This document shows, piece by piece, positions 21,567 to 29,748 of a stretch of DNA of 64,000 nt. The notes under the pieces are model-generated. The model saw nothing but the letters and a program-made list of their open reading frames with translations. It did no database searches and had not been told where the DNA came from. The first letter of the stretch is position 1; each line of letters begins with the position of its first letter. The DNA comes from Symbiodinium natans (taxonomy: Eukaryota > Sar > Dinophyceae > Suessiales > Symbiodiniaceae). Position numbers and translations under genes: made by a program. The DNA lies in assembly GCA_905221605.1 (NCBI GenBank), contig CAJNDS010000502.1, positions 881,470 through 945,469 on the forward strand, in the 5' to 3' direction.

Positions 21567-23734
21567 GGCGAGGAAGGTTGTGCGGGCTTGTTCTTTCCCG
21601 TGAATATTAATAGTAAATGGTCACTCCTTATAATCCGGAGAGAAGTGCATGAAATCTACTGCATTTGTCTTCATCCTGGAAAACCTTATAAATGCATTGA
21701 ATTCGTATTCTCTTCACATTTTAATTGAAATAGAAAAATGAAATGGAAACAAGTGAATTTAATGAACGAACTAAATACGAAATAAAACGAATGAACGCAG
21801 TGAGTGAGCCGCACACAATAAGTCTTTTAACGTGCGGCAATAATGTTCACGGACATAACTATCGCGGGCACGAGAGGGCTTATAGGATTTAGGGCATGTT
21901 ACGGGTTTCTGGGAATTACAGGATTTGCAGGGCTTAGGGCTGAAAAAGTTCCCGAGGCTGCTGCTGCAAAGTCCGCAGCCGGCACCGCGGTGGAAGGAGA
22001 GTTCTGGCCGATAATTCCCTTCTGAGCCCCTTAAAACCAAAAGGGGCACCCTTTTCATTCCTAGGGCACTCCTGGGTCTAGTGCTTAACTGTCTCTTCTC
22101 TGATGGGCGATCGGTTTGTTAGGAGTTTTCAGCGGGTCAGGGGGAGGCTTAGGAGGTTTGTATTTTGAAACCCTACAAAAGCTTCAACAGCATCCGCAAA
22201 AGCCCTCACCCCTCAGAAGAACTTCTTGCTAGGATGCCTCATAGTACCCTTATGCCTCTTTTGGGGGGCCTTGGGTTCCTTTCAAGCCCCCCTTTAAGCA
22301 AAACAAGTGCCTTTTTAAACCCTAAACCCTTAGACCCTAAACCCTAAACCCCAAATCCCTAAACCCTAAACCCTACTGGGCAACCTAGCCTGCGCTGGGA
22401 AGGAGAGCTCCAGTCAGAGGCCCAAGCGAGGGGCTAAGAGCCTCTCCCTGCCGATCTCGCGCCGGCGCAGCCACGAGGAGTCCAAGCCCTGGGACATCGC
22501 CTCTTGGGCTTCTTTTTGAGGCTTCAGCGCTCCGGAAGTTTAGGATTTTTAGGGTTGAGGGTTTAGGGTTTAGGGCTCTTAGGGTTGAAGTTTAAGGTTT
22601 AGGTTCGGGGTTTGTAGGGTTTAGGATTGAGGGTTCAAGCTTAGAGAGCTTTCGGGGTGTCGTCGGGTCTTGTTGGTTTTTGTCTTCTCACGCATGCGCA
22701 CATCTTCCAAGGTCAAGCGCCTCTCTGAGCACGCGCACCTGACCTTGGGCGCCGAGGAATGGTTGGGCGCGGCCCTGCAAGGGGATTCGGCCCAAGTGCC
22801 GTATTCATTGCATTCCCTGTGTGCCTCGAGCTCTTCGAGTGAGTCTGAGCATGGCCATGAGGGCTTGGGCGGCTTAGGGTCGCTGGATGCCCTGAGCTTC
22901 GGGACATCGGAGAAGTTCCGCGCCAAGGGGAAGCATGCGGTGCTGGCCTACCTCCAGCGCCTGTCGCAGCAGAATGCCGAGCTCCTGGCGCGCATGGAGG
23001 CGCTGGAAACGAGGCAGCCCGAGCCGCGAGCGAAGCTGCGGACTCCGTCCGCACCCGCTGCAGCTCGTGAGGCCTCTGTGAGGCGAAGGCCGGGTGAGGA
23101 GCTGAGCCCAACGCCACTGCCCAGAGAAGCTTGCAGAGATGTGGAGAGCCCCCTGGAGCTGCGGAGCACGTCGCAGAAGGAGTTCTGCTTCGAGCCTTCG
23201 CCGCACCGAAGCTCCAAAGGCTCCTCACCCGCCTCGCCCGCCTCGCCCGCCTCGCCCGCCTCGCCCGCCTCGCCCTGCAGCGCGGAGACCTGCACGCCGG
23301 TTTCCGCCTCTCTGGAGCAGCGCCGGGAGCTCCTCAAGAAGGCCCAAAGCGAGGCCCGCGCCCGCCCGGAGCCCGCGCTGGAGCAGCGCAGGGAGCTTCT
23401 GAAGAAGGCCCGCGACGACCACGCCCGCGTCCGTGCCGTTCCTGGGATTCTTCAGTCAATGTTTTTGTTTTTCGTTCTCGGCTATTTCGTTAAGGGGGGG
23501 TACAAGGCTGGTTAACTAAGGGGGCAAAAGGGGGGTATAAGGGGGGTACCTAGAACACCTCCTGGCCTTTCTCTTTTCCTGAGGGTGCTGTATCATGCTG
23601 TTCAAGACCTCTGCCCTAAGGAATTACGGCAGCAGGACAACGACCGGGGCCACTACAGCGACTGCGACCCCCTGAACTCCGAAGTGAAGAAGCTGCAGGA
23701 GGCGCGGAAGCTGCTTCGGAACCGACCCGAGTGA
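188..23734 (+). CDS. N-terminal-motor kinesin, 21 exons, about 750 aa
   Basis: Microtubule motor ATPase. Exons (phase-consistent): 188-284, 457-542, 7942-8015, 8736-8824, 9595-9639, 10093-10157, 10474-10594, 11235-11293, 12079-12131, 13355-13430, 13855-13930, 17241-17269, 17365-17442, 18123-18177, 18671-18767, 19593-19644 (or to 19662), 20250-20345, 21098-21175, 22403-22498, 22712-23428, 23621-23734. They sum to 2253 nt ending in TGA. Visible motifs: KVVVRVRP near the N-terminus, P-loop [10 protein letters not shown] (about residues 102-111), [17 protein letters not shown] (switch I, about 244-251), NLVDLAGSE (switch II, 275-283, split between exons 11 and 12), [17 protein letters not shown] (328-335), LKFADRAKQ (376-384). 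A short coiled coil follows ([20 protein letters not shown]), then a basic Ser/Arg stretch and a long exon with Ser-Pro-Ala repeats and a duplicated [11 protein letters not shown] block. Donors are 9 GC, 8 GT and 3 GA. The start at 188 is doubtful because it lies in a repeat terminus; the true first exon may lie upstream. I cannot place the subfamily. Confidence 0.92.
310..362. repeat. Family A element, 5' half only
   Basis: Begins TTGGGATGTTCC and continues TTATACGAACAGTCC, then stops at telomeric CCCTAAA repeats. Full copies at 26443, 38464, 41471 and 44591 have both inverted ends. Confidence 0.65.
376..442. repeat. Interstitial CCCTAAA array before kinesin exon 2
   Basis: Degenerate then perfect CCCTAAA units lie immediately before exon 2 (457-542). 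The opposite strand motif TTTAGGG follows that exon at 555-629. Confidence 0.9.
555..629. repeat. Interstitial TTTAGGG array after kinesin exon 2
   Basis: About ten TTTAGGG units sit just inside the donor of kinesin intron 2. The matching CCCTAAA array at the far end of the same 7.4-kb intron is at 7682-7935. Confidence 0.9.
897..1020. repeat. Duplicated block of about 125 bp, left copy
   Basis: From CGAAAGCATCGATTTGCCG to CACTGCACTTGT, this block recurs in direct orientation at about 5127-5252 with few differences. The two copies bracket the phosphatase-like pseudogene segment inside kinesin intron 2. The block is rich in TATGCACTT, which is also the core of the 14-bp satellite at 7196-7605. 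Confidence 0.8.
1517..1678. repeat. Long hairpin 1 (arms about 75-80 bp)
   Basis: The left arm (GCTGGCAATCGAAACAAAG onward) is repeated as reverse complement up to TTTGTTTCGCTTGCCAGC. The arms meet at the palindrome TGGGAAAGCTTCCCA near 1590, so there is almost no loop. The right arm has a small insertion (GAATGCACT). Confidence 0.9.
1678..2059 (-). pseudogene. Partial copy of the phosphatase-associated gene
   Basis: Minus-strand reading gives two out-of-frame pieces. One contains [20 protein letters not shown] (nearer 2059) and the other [19 protein letters not shown] (nearer 1740). Both match the longer copy at 3266-4281 ([39 protein letters not shown]). The copy lacks the C-terminal phosphatase part, is broken by a frame change and stops at hairpins on both sides. 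Confidence 0.7.
2040..2251. repeat. Long hairpin 2 (arms about 100 bp)
   Basis: AGCTTGTTCCCCAGCTTCAA at the left returns as TTGAAGCTGGGGAACAAGCT at the right. The arms are about 93% identical by eye, with a loop of about 10 bases around 2141-2150. Both arms contain a short frame reading [13 protein letters not shown] or [13 protein letters not shown]. Confidence 0.9.
2156..2428 (-). pseudogene. Minus-strand fragment beginning MDAVLRKFG
   Basis: The reading starts [18 protein letters not shown] and degenerates into the hairpin 2 arm. The same start block ([17 protein letters not shown]) recurs at about 2930, and the underlying DNA (TTCGCAAGACAGCGT) occurs again near 3229. I do not recognise the protein; it looks like a repeated segment of the same broken locus. 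Confidence 0.45.
2519..3256 (-). pseudogene. Minus-strand ORF of unknown function, 245 codons
   Basis: A long open frame downstream (in minus-strand sense) of the phosphatase-like ORF. The C-terminal two thirds look coding: [75 protein letters not shown]. No family recognised. Its neighbourhood (repeated start block, hairpins, shifted copies) suggests a decayed mobile or retroposed gene rather than a working one. Confidence 0.45.
3266..4281 (-). pseudogene. Dual-specificity-phosphatase-like gene, frame-broken
   Basis: Two overlapping minus-strand frames form one product. The first (from 4281) reads [20 protein letters not shown] and [17 protein letters not shown]. Near 3880 the sense passes to the other frame, which reads [19 protein letters not shown] and ends after 3266. 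The C-terminal part carries [18 protein letters not shown] (codons around 3390-3445), the HCx5RS phosphate-binding loop with the catalytic Cys of PTP/dual-specificity phosphatases, after a suitable strand (FNVLF) and an upstream Asp pair (VELDDPR) that could supply the general acid. The change of frame could be a mutation or an unrecognised intron. It lies antisense inside kinesin intron 2, and a second damaged copy lies at 1678-2059, so I call it a pseudogene or passenger gene. Confidence 0.6.
4663..5005. repeat. 42-bp satellite, types 1 and 2
   Basis: Type 1 unit: GGTTTTGGAAACAGCGAATT plus GGGGACCATGG, period 42. From about 4880 it passes to type 2 (TTTGCGAGGTTTTC... AGCCCCAGAATTCCGCGCCC), also 42 bp. 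Because 42 is 14 codons, all six frames stay open, for example [14 protein letters not shown]. Confidence 0.9.
5008..5126. repeat. Two units of the 76-bp repeat, outlying copy
   Basis: Carries CGCCAACGCCG.AACCCGCAGAGG, the hallmark of the array at 6626-7070, placed between two 42-bp arrays and directly before the duplicated 125-bp block. Confidence 0.75.
5127..5252. repeat. Duplicated block of about 125 bp, right copy
   Basis: Direct-orientation partner of 897-1020, sharing CGAAAGCATCGATTTGCCG, TACATGGTTGCATAGTCACT and the closing CACTGCACTTGT. Confidence 0.8.
5255..5725. repeat. 42-bp satellite, second block of types 1 and 2
   Basis: Type 1 units run to about 5535, then type 2-like units (TTTGCGAGGTTTTCGAGGCC, CCGGAATTCGAGTCCC) to about 5700. 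Confidence 0.9.
5750..6165. repeat. 42-bp satellite, type 3
   Basis: About nine units of ATGCTATTTGCGGTGTTTTC plus AAGCGCCCAGATGTCCGTTACC, exactly 42 bp each. Minus-strand reading is [14 protein letters not shown] repeated. Type 3 shares TATTTGCG and GTTTTC with types 1 and 2, so all three probably descend from one 42-bp unit. Confidence 0.92.
6165..6625. repeat. Tandem repeat of about 62 bp
   Basis: GTCGACTTTCCAGCCACGGA recurs at 6199, 6261, 6324, 6388, 6453 and 6508 (spacing 55-65), with a diverged copy near 6569. Each unit also holds GGCGTACTA and a short ACAAAA run. Confidence 0.9.
6626..7070. repeat. Tandem repeat of about 76 bp
   Basis: About six units built around GGTTTTGGCACCGCG.CCACGCCGAAACCCGCAGAGG, separated by AAACGCAAAAAC-like spacers. 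The last unit ends at about 7065, after which the sequence becomes AT-rich. Confidence 0.88.
7196..7605. repeat. 14-bp satellite, TTCACTCTATGCAC, about 29 units
   Basis: Near-perfect tandem array. Three units make 42 bp, so every frame is open and reads [14 protein letters not shown] in rotation. The 14-bp period is one third of the neighbouring 42-bp satellites. Confidence 0.95.
7682..7937. repeat. CCCTAAA/CCCCAAA array before kinesin exon 3
   Basis: Mixed CCCTAAA, CCCCAAA and CCCCTAAA units becoming perfect CCCTAAA just before the acceptor at 7941. Confidence 0.93.
8058..8310. repeat. TTTAGGG-rich start of kinesin intron 3
   Basis: Degenerate TTTAGGG units follow exon 3, partnered by CCCTAAA at 8660-8730 before exon 4. 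Confidence 0.85.
9356..9588. repeat. CCCTAAA array before kinesin exon 5
   Basis: About 30 units; the last 20 or so are perfect CCCTAAA. TTTAGGG units at 8867-8925 open the same intron. Confidence 0.93.
9786..9814. repeat. Poly-C tract
   Basis: A C run of more than 20 in kinesin intron 5, before the C-rich 3' half of that intron. Confidence 0.95.
11561..11665. repeat. Family D element, copy 1
   Basis: Starts GGCTTAAGAATCCCCGAAA and ends GGGTTCTTAAGCAATTCG, inverted complements, around CCCTTATTGTCC...GGAAGAATATT. Other copies: 39586-39700, 41311-41395, 48741-48853. Confidence 0.75.
12935..13146. repeat. Two adjacent family G elements
   Basis: Copy 1 spans about 12935-13040 (GAGGGTTTTCGATATTAGGGGCACC... 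to GTAAACCCCCA). Copy 2 spans 13041-13146 (TGTGGGGATTTCCGAAAATC... to CTCGGAAACCCCCATATG). Both have inverted ends of the type TGGGGGTTTCCGA/TCGGAAACCCCCA. Other members: 24268-24437, 45063-45235, 48074-48187. Confidence 0.65.
15500..15666. repeat. Direct repeat, two copies about 126 bp apart
   Basis: AACCGGGTGTCAATAGTGG followed by CAACTTTTCCGG recurs as AAACGGGTGGTAATAGTGG followed by AAACTTTTCCGG, inside kinesin intron 11. Confidence 0.7.
16289..16483 (+). pseudogene. Possible DDE-superfamily transposase fragment
   Basis: An open frame of 64 codons inside kinesin intron 11, on the gene strand. The stretch [20 protein letters not shown] resembles the conserved 'LQPLDVxVFxxFK' segment of DDE-1 (pogo/Tigger-type) endonucleases, where the Asp belongs to the catalytic set. 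Only this segment is present, with no flanking inverted repeats that I could find. The match is by memory of the motif; chance resemblance is possible. Confidence 0.3.
17270..17364. repeat. Family I element forming a 95-bp GC-AG kinesin intron
   Basis: Intron 12 of the kinesin consists almost wholly of CCCTTTTTTTGGTTCAAGG ... CCAAAAATAGGGTGCCCTTA ... GGTTACCGGGGTACC. Related copies lie at 30377-30525 and 30585-30700. It has no telomeric repeats, unlike the long neighbouring introns. Confidence 0.65.
18318..18351. repeat. Poly-G tract
   Basis: A G run of more than 30 in the TTTAGGG-bearing 5' part of kinesin intron 14. Confidence 0.95.
18786..18966. repeat. CCCTAAA array after kinesin exon 15
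   Basis: About 25 mostly perfect units near the 5' end of intron 15. Here the C-rich strand comes first, an exception to the usual orientation. Confidence 0.93.
19703..19817. repeat. TTTAGGG array with a GGGG-spaced higher-order unit
   Basis: Perfect TTTAGGG units followed by four repeats of a longer unit (GGTTTAGGGTTTAGGGGG). Confidence 0.92.
20780..21072. repeat. Variant telomeric array: CCCCAAA, CCCCCAAA, CCCCTAAA
   Basis: Three homogeneous sub-blocks of different unit length follow one another before kinesin exon 18, showing local homogenisation of variants. Confidence 0.92.
21516..21566. repeat. Poly-G tract of about 50
   Basis: The longest homopolymer in the window, in the 5' (G-rich) half of kinesin intron 18. 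Confidence 0.95.
22021..22081. repeat. Family J-like element
   Basis: GAGCCCCTTAAAACCAAAAGG...GGGCACTCCTGGGTCTA resembles 34013-34093 and 8457-8530, which share AAAGGGCGCCCTTTT and TTACTTTTGGGTCTA. Confidence 0.45.
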
Positions 23735-24139
23735 CGCAAGCGAAGAAGGGCGCGTGCTTACCCCTGGCGCTTGGTTGAGGCTGCAGATGTTTACAGAGTT
23801 GTGGGTCATATAACATATATTGATTTTGAGCTTATGCACCGCAATTTTCAAGCTGTGTTATAACATGCTATAACTAATCTGCAAGATCATATGAAGTAAC
23901 TAACATACTTAGGGAAGGGGAAGTCAGGACAAAGGCAAGGTAAGCCGCAACTTTGGTCCTCGCAGCCCAGGGCCTCTGACCGGGCCTCTTGAAGGGCCCA
24001 AGCGGCTTAGGGTTTGCGAAGTTTAATAAGGAACAAGGACCTTGTCCTGTAAAATATCTGCGAAACGAAGCATTCCCGTCGATTCACCCCCTCCCCTCCC
24101 CTCGAAACTCCCTCACTCCCATAAACCCTAAACCCTAAA

Positions 24140-27100
24140 CCGGCGTCCTCTAAGGTGCCGCCGTCGTGGAAGCACCACGGCGTGCAGCTGAGGCTTCCGG
24201 GGGGAGGGAGGGGGGGGGGGGGGGGCATTTGAACCTTCCAGGCCGATTTGGGCGGACCTTGCGAAATTTAGGTTTCTGGAGTTAGGGTCACCTTATTGGG
24301 GTTCTCACAACGCGCCGACCGCAGCTGAAGAGAGCAGTTCTGCGCGCGAACGCGGCGTCGGTGGGTAAAACAAGGGGATCCTACTCTTATTTGGGGATCT
24401 CTTTGGGGTCCCCTATTTTCGTAAACCCTCGTTTAGGTTTCTGGAGTCAGAGATGCCCACAAGCTCGTATACCTTGGAGATTGCATCGGGGAATGTTTCT
24501 TGGCCTCCGAACTCCACAAAGTCAAACACGAAGTCAGCCCTCATCCCAGAACCACCCTCGTCCTCCCCGTAAGAGGCCAATAGACACTCACACAATTCAA
24601 GAAAAGCCTAAAGCCCGAAAACCCTTAGCTCCTAAAAACCCTATAAGCCCCTGAACCCTAAACCCCGAGCGAAACCTCAGCCCTAGATCCTGTGCTCACA
24701 CTTAAACCTCCTAAGCAACCATTCGAAACCCCAGGATTTGCTTCCCCTGCAACGCCCGAACAAAAACCCAAGCCCTGCACCCCAAACCCTCAGCCCTGAG
24801 CCCTCAAAACCCCCAAGAATGCTCACACTTCGATGGGAGATACCCCCTACTACCCCCTACTACCCCCCCCTAAACCCTAAACCCTAAACCCTAGACCCTA
24901 AACCCTAAACCCTAAACCCTTACTACCTTGCTAGGTGTGCGTGGAGAAGCTGCAGCAGCTCCAGCTGCAGCAGCCGGCCCGGGGGGCCCGGCACCTCAGT
25001 GCGGGGGGAATTCCGGGGGCCCCTTGTGGGTTTAGGGTTTAGGGTTTAGGGTTTAGGGTTTAGGGTTTAGGGTTTAGGGTTTAGGGTTTTAGGGTTTTAG
25101 GGTTTAGGGGAAAGGGTTAGCAAGGGCTGGCGCCATGGTCGGGGTGGTCGCTTCTTTGCCTTAAACCCGAAAACCCTCAACCCTAAACCCCTGAACCCAC
25201 ATGCAATTCCTATGCTTACGCGTAGTATATAGTACTTTTCGCCCTTTAAGGGAAATATGGGGAAGATATTTTCCCGAATTTCCCATCCAAGAAACCATAT
25301 GTTACAATTGTACCATCCTATTGACCATTTAAAGTAAACATAGAGAAGCTATCTTCCCGAATTCCCCCGAAACCCTAAACACTAAACCCCAAAACCCTAA
25401 ACCCTAAACCCTAAACCCTAAACCCTAAACCCTAAACCCTAAACCCTAAACCCTAAACCCTAAACCCTAAACCCTAAACCCTAAACTAACACCTGGCAAG
25501 CAAGCAAAGGCCCCCTGTGTGCCAAGCGAACACCTGCATGAGTGCCAAGGCCAATCAGGGACATGGCCATCCTGGAGCTGAGGCTTAGGGTTTTTTTAGG
25601 GTTTAGGGTTTAGGGTTTAGGGTTTTAGGGTTTAGGGTTTAGGGTTTAGGATTTAGGGTTTTGTGGTTTTGTGGTTCAAGGACTTTTAAGGCTTAGGGCT
25701 TTCCAGGGTTCAGAGTTTTCAAGGTTTAGGGTTTCTTTAGGGGTTAGGGTTTTCAAGGTTTAGTTAGGGATTTAGGTTTTTTTCGGGTTTAGGGCGTTTT
25801 TAGGGCTTAGGGTCTTTTAGGGTTGCATTTGGGCTTTTCAGGGTCTTGGGTTGTCTGGGCACCCTGAGTCGAAGGCTCCCTAAAATCAGGGTTTAGGGTT
25901 TAGGGTTTAGGGTTTAGGGTTTAGGGTTTAGGGTTTAGGGTTTAGGGTTTAGGGTTTAGGGTTTAGGGTTTGGGACCCCCAGGTGTCTTGGATGGACTCA
26001 ACGCCCCCCCAACCCGCAAGGGACTAAGGGAGGGACCCTTATAAGGGACCTTACCCAAGGGCTCCGATGTAGTACCTTTTTGGGATAGTATATTGGAATC
26101 CCCCTATAACTAACCCAAAAAGGAACTACATTGGAGCCTTTGGGTAGGGGTTATTTAGGGGCTACTTGCAGTAAACTCGGAGAAAGTTGGGACATGGTTT
26201 AAGGGCGACTAGAACTGGAATTCCCTCCGGTGTACCATTTGGGGTACGGGGATAAGGATTTTCCAGCTTTTTGGGAGCTTACTGTAGGTATGTAAGGGCT
26301 TTGTAAGGATCTATATATATATATATCTATATTATATAGGGGTTATAAAGTGGAATAAGATTAAGGGTTCCCTTCTAGGGGTGCCTCCATTTTCCCGTTG
26401 AAACCCTGTAAACGACTCGATGATCGGGACATGATGCATGATTTGGGATGTTCCCCCTTCTACTAGCAGCTCCTGAATAGGGATTCTCATGGGGGTACTC
26501 TAATCCCTATGAAGGACTGTGAGTATCAGGGGGAACATCCCAAGTCATATGGGTCTTGCTTGCAGCTTCGGGTAACCAACAACGGTGGAACATTGCATAA
26601 GAAAGCAAAATCCTCTAACGTTCATGAGAGGCGACCTGAAACTGTCCCAAGAAGCCGTGCGTAGCCACTGGTGCAGCAGTTTGCTAAACCGGCGGCTGCG
26701 CTGTCATCATAATTTGTGTTTAGGGTTTCGGGTTTACTAGCACCCCCCAACTACCCTGTAACCACGATGGTAGGGTATATAAGCCCCCTGTATTGAAGGG
26801 AGGTTGGGCCGGGGTGCAGATAGGCTTGAGGGTTTGGCCAACCGACTGTTGTGAGGTGCGGGCCAAGCAGCTGCTGGACGCCTTGTCCAGGGCTCAGTGG
26901 CGAGCGCTAACACGATCCCATCAACGCTTTAGGGTTTAGGGGAATTAAGGGGTTTCCGAGAATGGGGGCGGGGGCGGGGGTGGGGTGGGGGGGGGTTCCC
27001 CTAATAATGATTATCGTATCTGGGGTATATACAGGGATCGCCTTTTGTGGGAAGTGCCTTTAGATGTATGAAGACGTGCAATCAGGGATCAGTGGCCGCG

Positions 27101-28702
27101 GACGTGAATCGATCATTGAACGGATGTAGGGCTGAATCTAGAAGTTGCAACGCCTTGGCGTGCTAGAGAAAGGTTTGGGCGACAGATCCTGAAACGACAA
27201 TGGCTTCAGGGCTCAGGGCTCCGCTACTGTTTAGGGTTCCGGGTGTAGGGTTAAAATCATGATCTTGGGGAGCTTTCTGTGGTTCCGTGACCTATGACAG
27301 TCTAAACTCTCGACCCTAGGAGCAATTGAGGGTGCAGGGTGTAGGGAACTTCACAGCAGTGTTAACCCAACACCCACAACCCTATGCTCAAATGCTCAAA
27401 ACGGGGCTCTTTTTGCGCGCTGTATGCGCTCTATGATGGATGCCTTGTGCAGTCTTGCTTGCCCTAGGCTCGAAAAGCCGACAACCAAACAGCCATTACC
27501 ACTAGCAAAATAAACAGCAACGCACAACAACTTTATATCCTAAATCCAAAGCCGCTTCGCCCCTAAACCTCAACCCTCTACTCTAAGCACCCAAACCCCA
27601 AAACCCCAGCCACCGAACTACAAAAACCCTAAACCCAAGGCCCCTAAACCCCAGCTCCTAAACCCTGATTCCTAAACCCCAGACCCTAGACCCCACACGC
27701 TAAACCTCAAACGCAAAGCCTCCCCCATTTCAAGGATCGGCGCAATCAGCTCGGAGGAACTGGGGCGGCCATCAGAAGATCGAGCGCGGGGCTGAAAGCA
27801 CTGCAAGATGGAAGGGCTTGGGGCGGACATTCCCTAGTAAGGACTGTTAGGATAACGGGGAACATCCCAAGTTTCGGGTTTAGGGTTCAGGGAGGGACGA
27901 CCTTGGTGACGCGCTCGGCTTTACTCTGATTCCTTGTGTTTCTTGTTTGGTTGCTTCTGTCCAACCCTAAACCCTACACCCTAAACCCTAGACCCTAGAC
28001 CCTTGTTGCGTTGCCGATCTTTTGCTCTCGGGGCATTGATCCTCTGGGGGTCTCCAAGTCTTTGAGCGGCTTGAGCCAACCTGTCACCCTTTCTCGCTTA
28101 AGCTCTATCCCAGGTGCTAGCCGCTCAATGCTTGGTTGAGCAGCTCCTCTCCAGGACTCGGGGGGGGGGGTTGCGAGAGATGTGTTGAAGTAAGCAGATA
28201 CTGTATGCAGGGTGTCAGACCTTCTATGCCTCCGCGGCTGGGGTCATGGTGTGACTGTCAATCTGTGGCTCTTTTTACCAAACCGAGGGACCGGCAGGCT
28301 ACCGAAGGTTGAAGAGTGCTGTTCTTCTTTTGTAGCGGTGCAATTAGGGTTTAGGGTTTAGGGTTTAGGGTTTAGGGTTTAGGGTTTAGGGTTTAGGGTT
28401 TCGGCACGCATAGCACGCCGCAGAGCCTTGCAGGAACCGCTAGACTTGAGCAGCCATTCGCATCGGATGTAGACGCTTGATCTATGGGTTACGTTACGCC
28501 CCCCCATGCCCAGCATAAACAAGGAGACTACTGACAATGTGGGACTTAAAATAAGAGAGTTTAGGGTTTAGGGTTTAGTCTTTTAGCGTAGAATGAGAGA
28601 GGGCAGGGATCGCCCCGTGGAGGCAGGCGGTTCTTGCGTGCCAGGACCGCCAATGTGCACTTTGCGGAGGGCAAGAGGCCAGAGATTGCATGGAGCTACT
28701 GA
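24140..28702 (+). CDS. Poorly resolved multi-exon gene, product unknown
   Basis: Starts after the kinesin stop and is inferred from scattered GC-rich exon candidates between telomeric arrays: about 24155-24195 (VPPSWKHHGVQL), 24325-24363 (LKRAVLRANAASV), 24933-25020 (VCVEKLQQLQLQQPARGARH), 25552-25580 (IRDMAILEL), 26866-26895 (VRAKQLLDALSRAQ), 27735-27800 (two plausible frames, one reading IGAISSEELGRPSEDRAR), and a terminal exon 28618-28702 reading FLRARTANVHFAEGKRPEIA and ending TGA at 28700. Phases were not resolved and no start codon is assigned. The first two candidates also read plausibly on the minus strand. No family recognised; Gln/Leu-rich helix likely in the middle. Confidence 0.35.
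24268..24437. repeat. Family G element interrupted by an exon-like stretch
   Basis: GGTTTCTGGAGTTAGGGTCACC opens and CCCCTATTTTCGTAAACCC closes the element, but the middle (about 24310-24365) is GC-rich and coding-like, unlike other copies. Confidence 0.45.
24413..24595 (-). other. Antisense coding-like ORF, 60 codons
   Basis: Minus-strand reading CLLASYGEDEGGSGMRADFV, then FDFVEFGGQETFPDAISKVY, has the composition of a real acidic protein segment and is better than its + strand shadow. It stands alone among + strand genes, so it may be a retroposed fragment. No family recognised. Confidence 0.35.
25379..25487. repeat. CCCTAAA array
   Basis: About 15 perfect units before a candidate exon near 25552, partnered by TTTAGGG at 25020-25105. 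Confidence 0.93.
25888..25971. repeat. TTTAGGG array
   Basis: About 12 perfect TTTAGGG units in the spacer of the unresolved gene. Confidence 0.93.
26039..26150. repeat. Family H inverted-repeat element
   Basis: ACCCAAGGGCTCCGATGTAG then TACCTTTTTGGG pairs with CCCAAAAAGGAACTACATTG then GAGCCTTTGGGT. The arms are about 35 bp with a short AT-rich middle. It is the only copy I found in the window. Confidence 0.75.
26443..26544. repeat. Family A element, full copy
   Basis: TTGGGATGTTCCCCCTTCTA...GGGGGTACTCTAATCCC...CAGGGGGAACATCCCAAG; inverted ends of about 25 bp. Confidence 0.85.
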
Positions 28703-28737
28703 GGGGGATGTGTGGCTTGCGAGCTTTTGCGGGATTA

Positions 28738-28815
28738 AGTATAGGGGTCGGAATAGTTACTAGTAGTATTCACTTCTGGTCCCTTTATGAATAGATTCTA
28801 AATTATTCAGGCCCC
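28738..28815. repeat. Family K element, diverged copy
   Basis: TATAGGGGTCGGAATAGTTA...TATTCAGGCCCCTA. Its left end matches the reverse complement of the right end of the copy at 53197-53301. Confidence 0.55.
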
Positions 28816-28879
28816 TACCTTGGGTTCCTGACATTCCTTTCCAGGCATTCGGCATAGAGTGCCTTTTTTTTGGTGCGGG

Positions 28880-29065
28880 TCAGGCCTGATGGCGGCCTCC
28901 GCGAGGCGTGCCGATCTGCCATGTCATGCAGAACGGGTCTTGGTGTAGTACGGCCATGTAGGGCCCCTTCAGCAGCATCTGCCCCCAGCTAATCATCGTG
29001 AAGAGCGCTTTGCTTGGGCATTGATCACGCTTCAGGCAGGTCAAAATGGCATCGTGCTGTTCCAA
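28880..29065 (-). other. Antisense coding-like ORF, 61 codons
   Basis: Minus-strand reading LKRDQCPSKALFTMISWGQM then LLKGPYMAVLHQDPFCMTWQ, open throughout, just after the presumed end of the preceding gene. It could be a stray exon of an opposite-strand gene or a dead fragment. No family recognised. Confidence 0.3.
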
Positions 29066-29299
29066 AACCTATAGCATAGCGTTCGCGCGGGAGGAAGCCT
29101 GTACGGTCGGTGCTACATTCCATGGTGCTTTCTCACTCGGTGGAGAGTCCGCACGGGCATTTCGGGTTGTCATGCATGTCCCATGTACATACTCCGATGT
29201 GCAAAAATGATAGGAATTTCATGTGCGGATAGGTCTGGATTGCATCAACACACGAGCTTCAGCGCTCCCAACTGTCAGCATCCGCACAGGAGTTGGCGC

Positions 29300-29660
29300 A
29301 CGCGCGTGCGGGTGTGTGTGTGTGTGTGTGTGTGTGTGTCTATATATATATATATAGAAATATACATACATATATATATATGGAGAAAGAGATGTGTGTG
29401 TGTGTGTGTCCATGTGTGTAGAAACATGATCACCAGTTCTTTGTATATCCAGCTCATGCAGCTGATTTAGCTCGTTGCGACAGCCGCCTGGTCTTAAGCT
29501 GAAAACCAAGAACGTCAAACATGCCATACAAGACGCTGTCGGTGCATGCATATGTTGTATTTAATGTGTATGTTATGCGACGTGTGTGTGTGTACATGTA
29601 TACACGATATATATATATATATATATATACAATTATATATGTATGTAATTATATTTATAT
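29300..29660. repeat. GT/AT microsatellite cluster
   Basis: (TG)n, (TA)n and mixed blocks between genes 2 and 3; ORFs here are artefacts of the repeats. Confidence 0.9.
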
Positions 29661-29748
29661 ATAATTGTGTGTTTCAATTACTTGTGCTAGCAACCGTGTT
29701 GCTGGTCTACTTTCTCCACGGCGGAAGCTGCGCAGCTGCCTTCCAGAC

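Noticed and set aside
21300-21728. 142-codon ORF containing poly-Gly
   Set aside because: It reads through a G homopolymer of about 50 inside a kinesin intron.
22874-23337. Minus-strand ORFs of 110-171 codons over the long kinesin exon
   Set aside because: Shadows of the GC-rich + strand exon, which is fixed by phase with its neighbours and ends at a stop two exons later.
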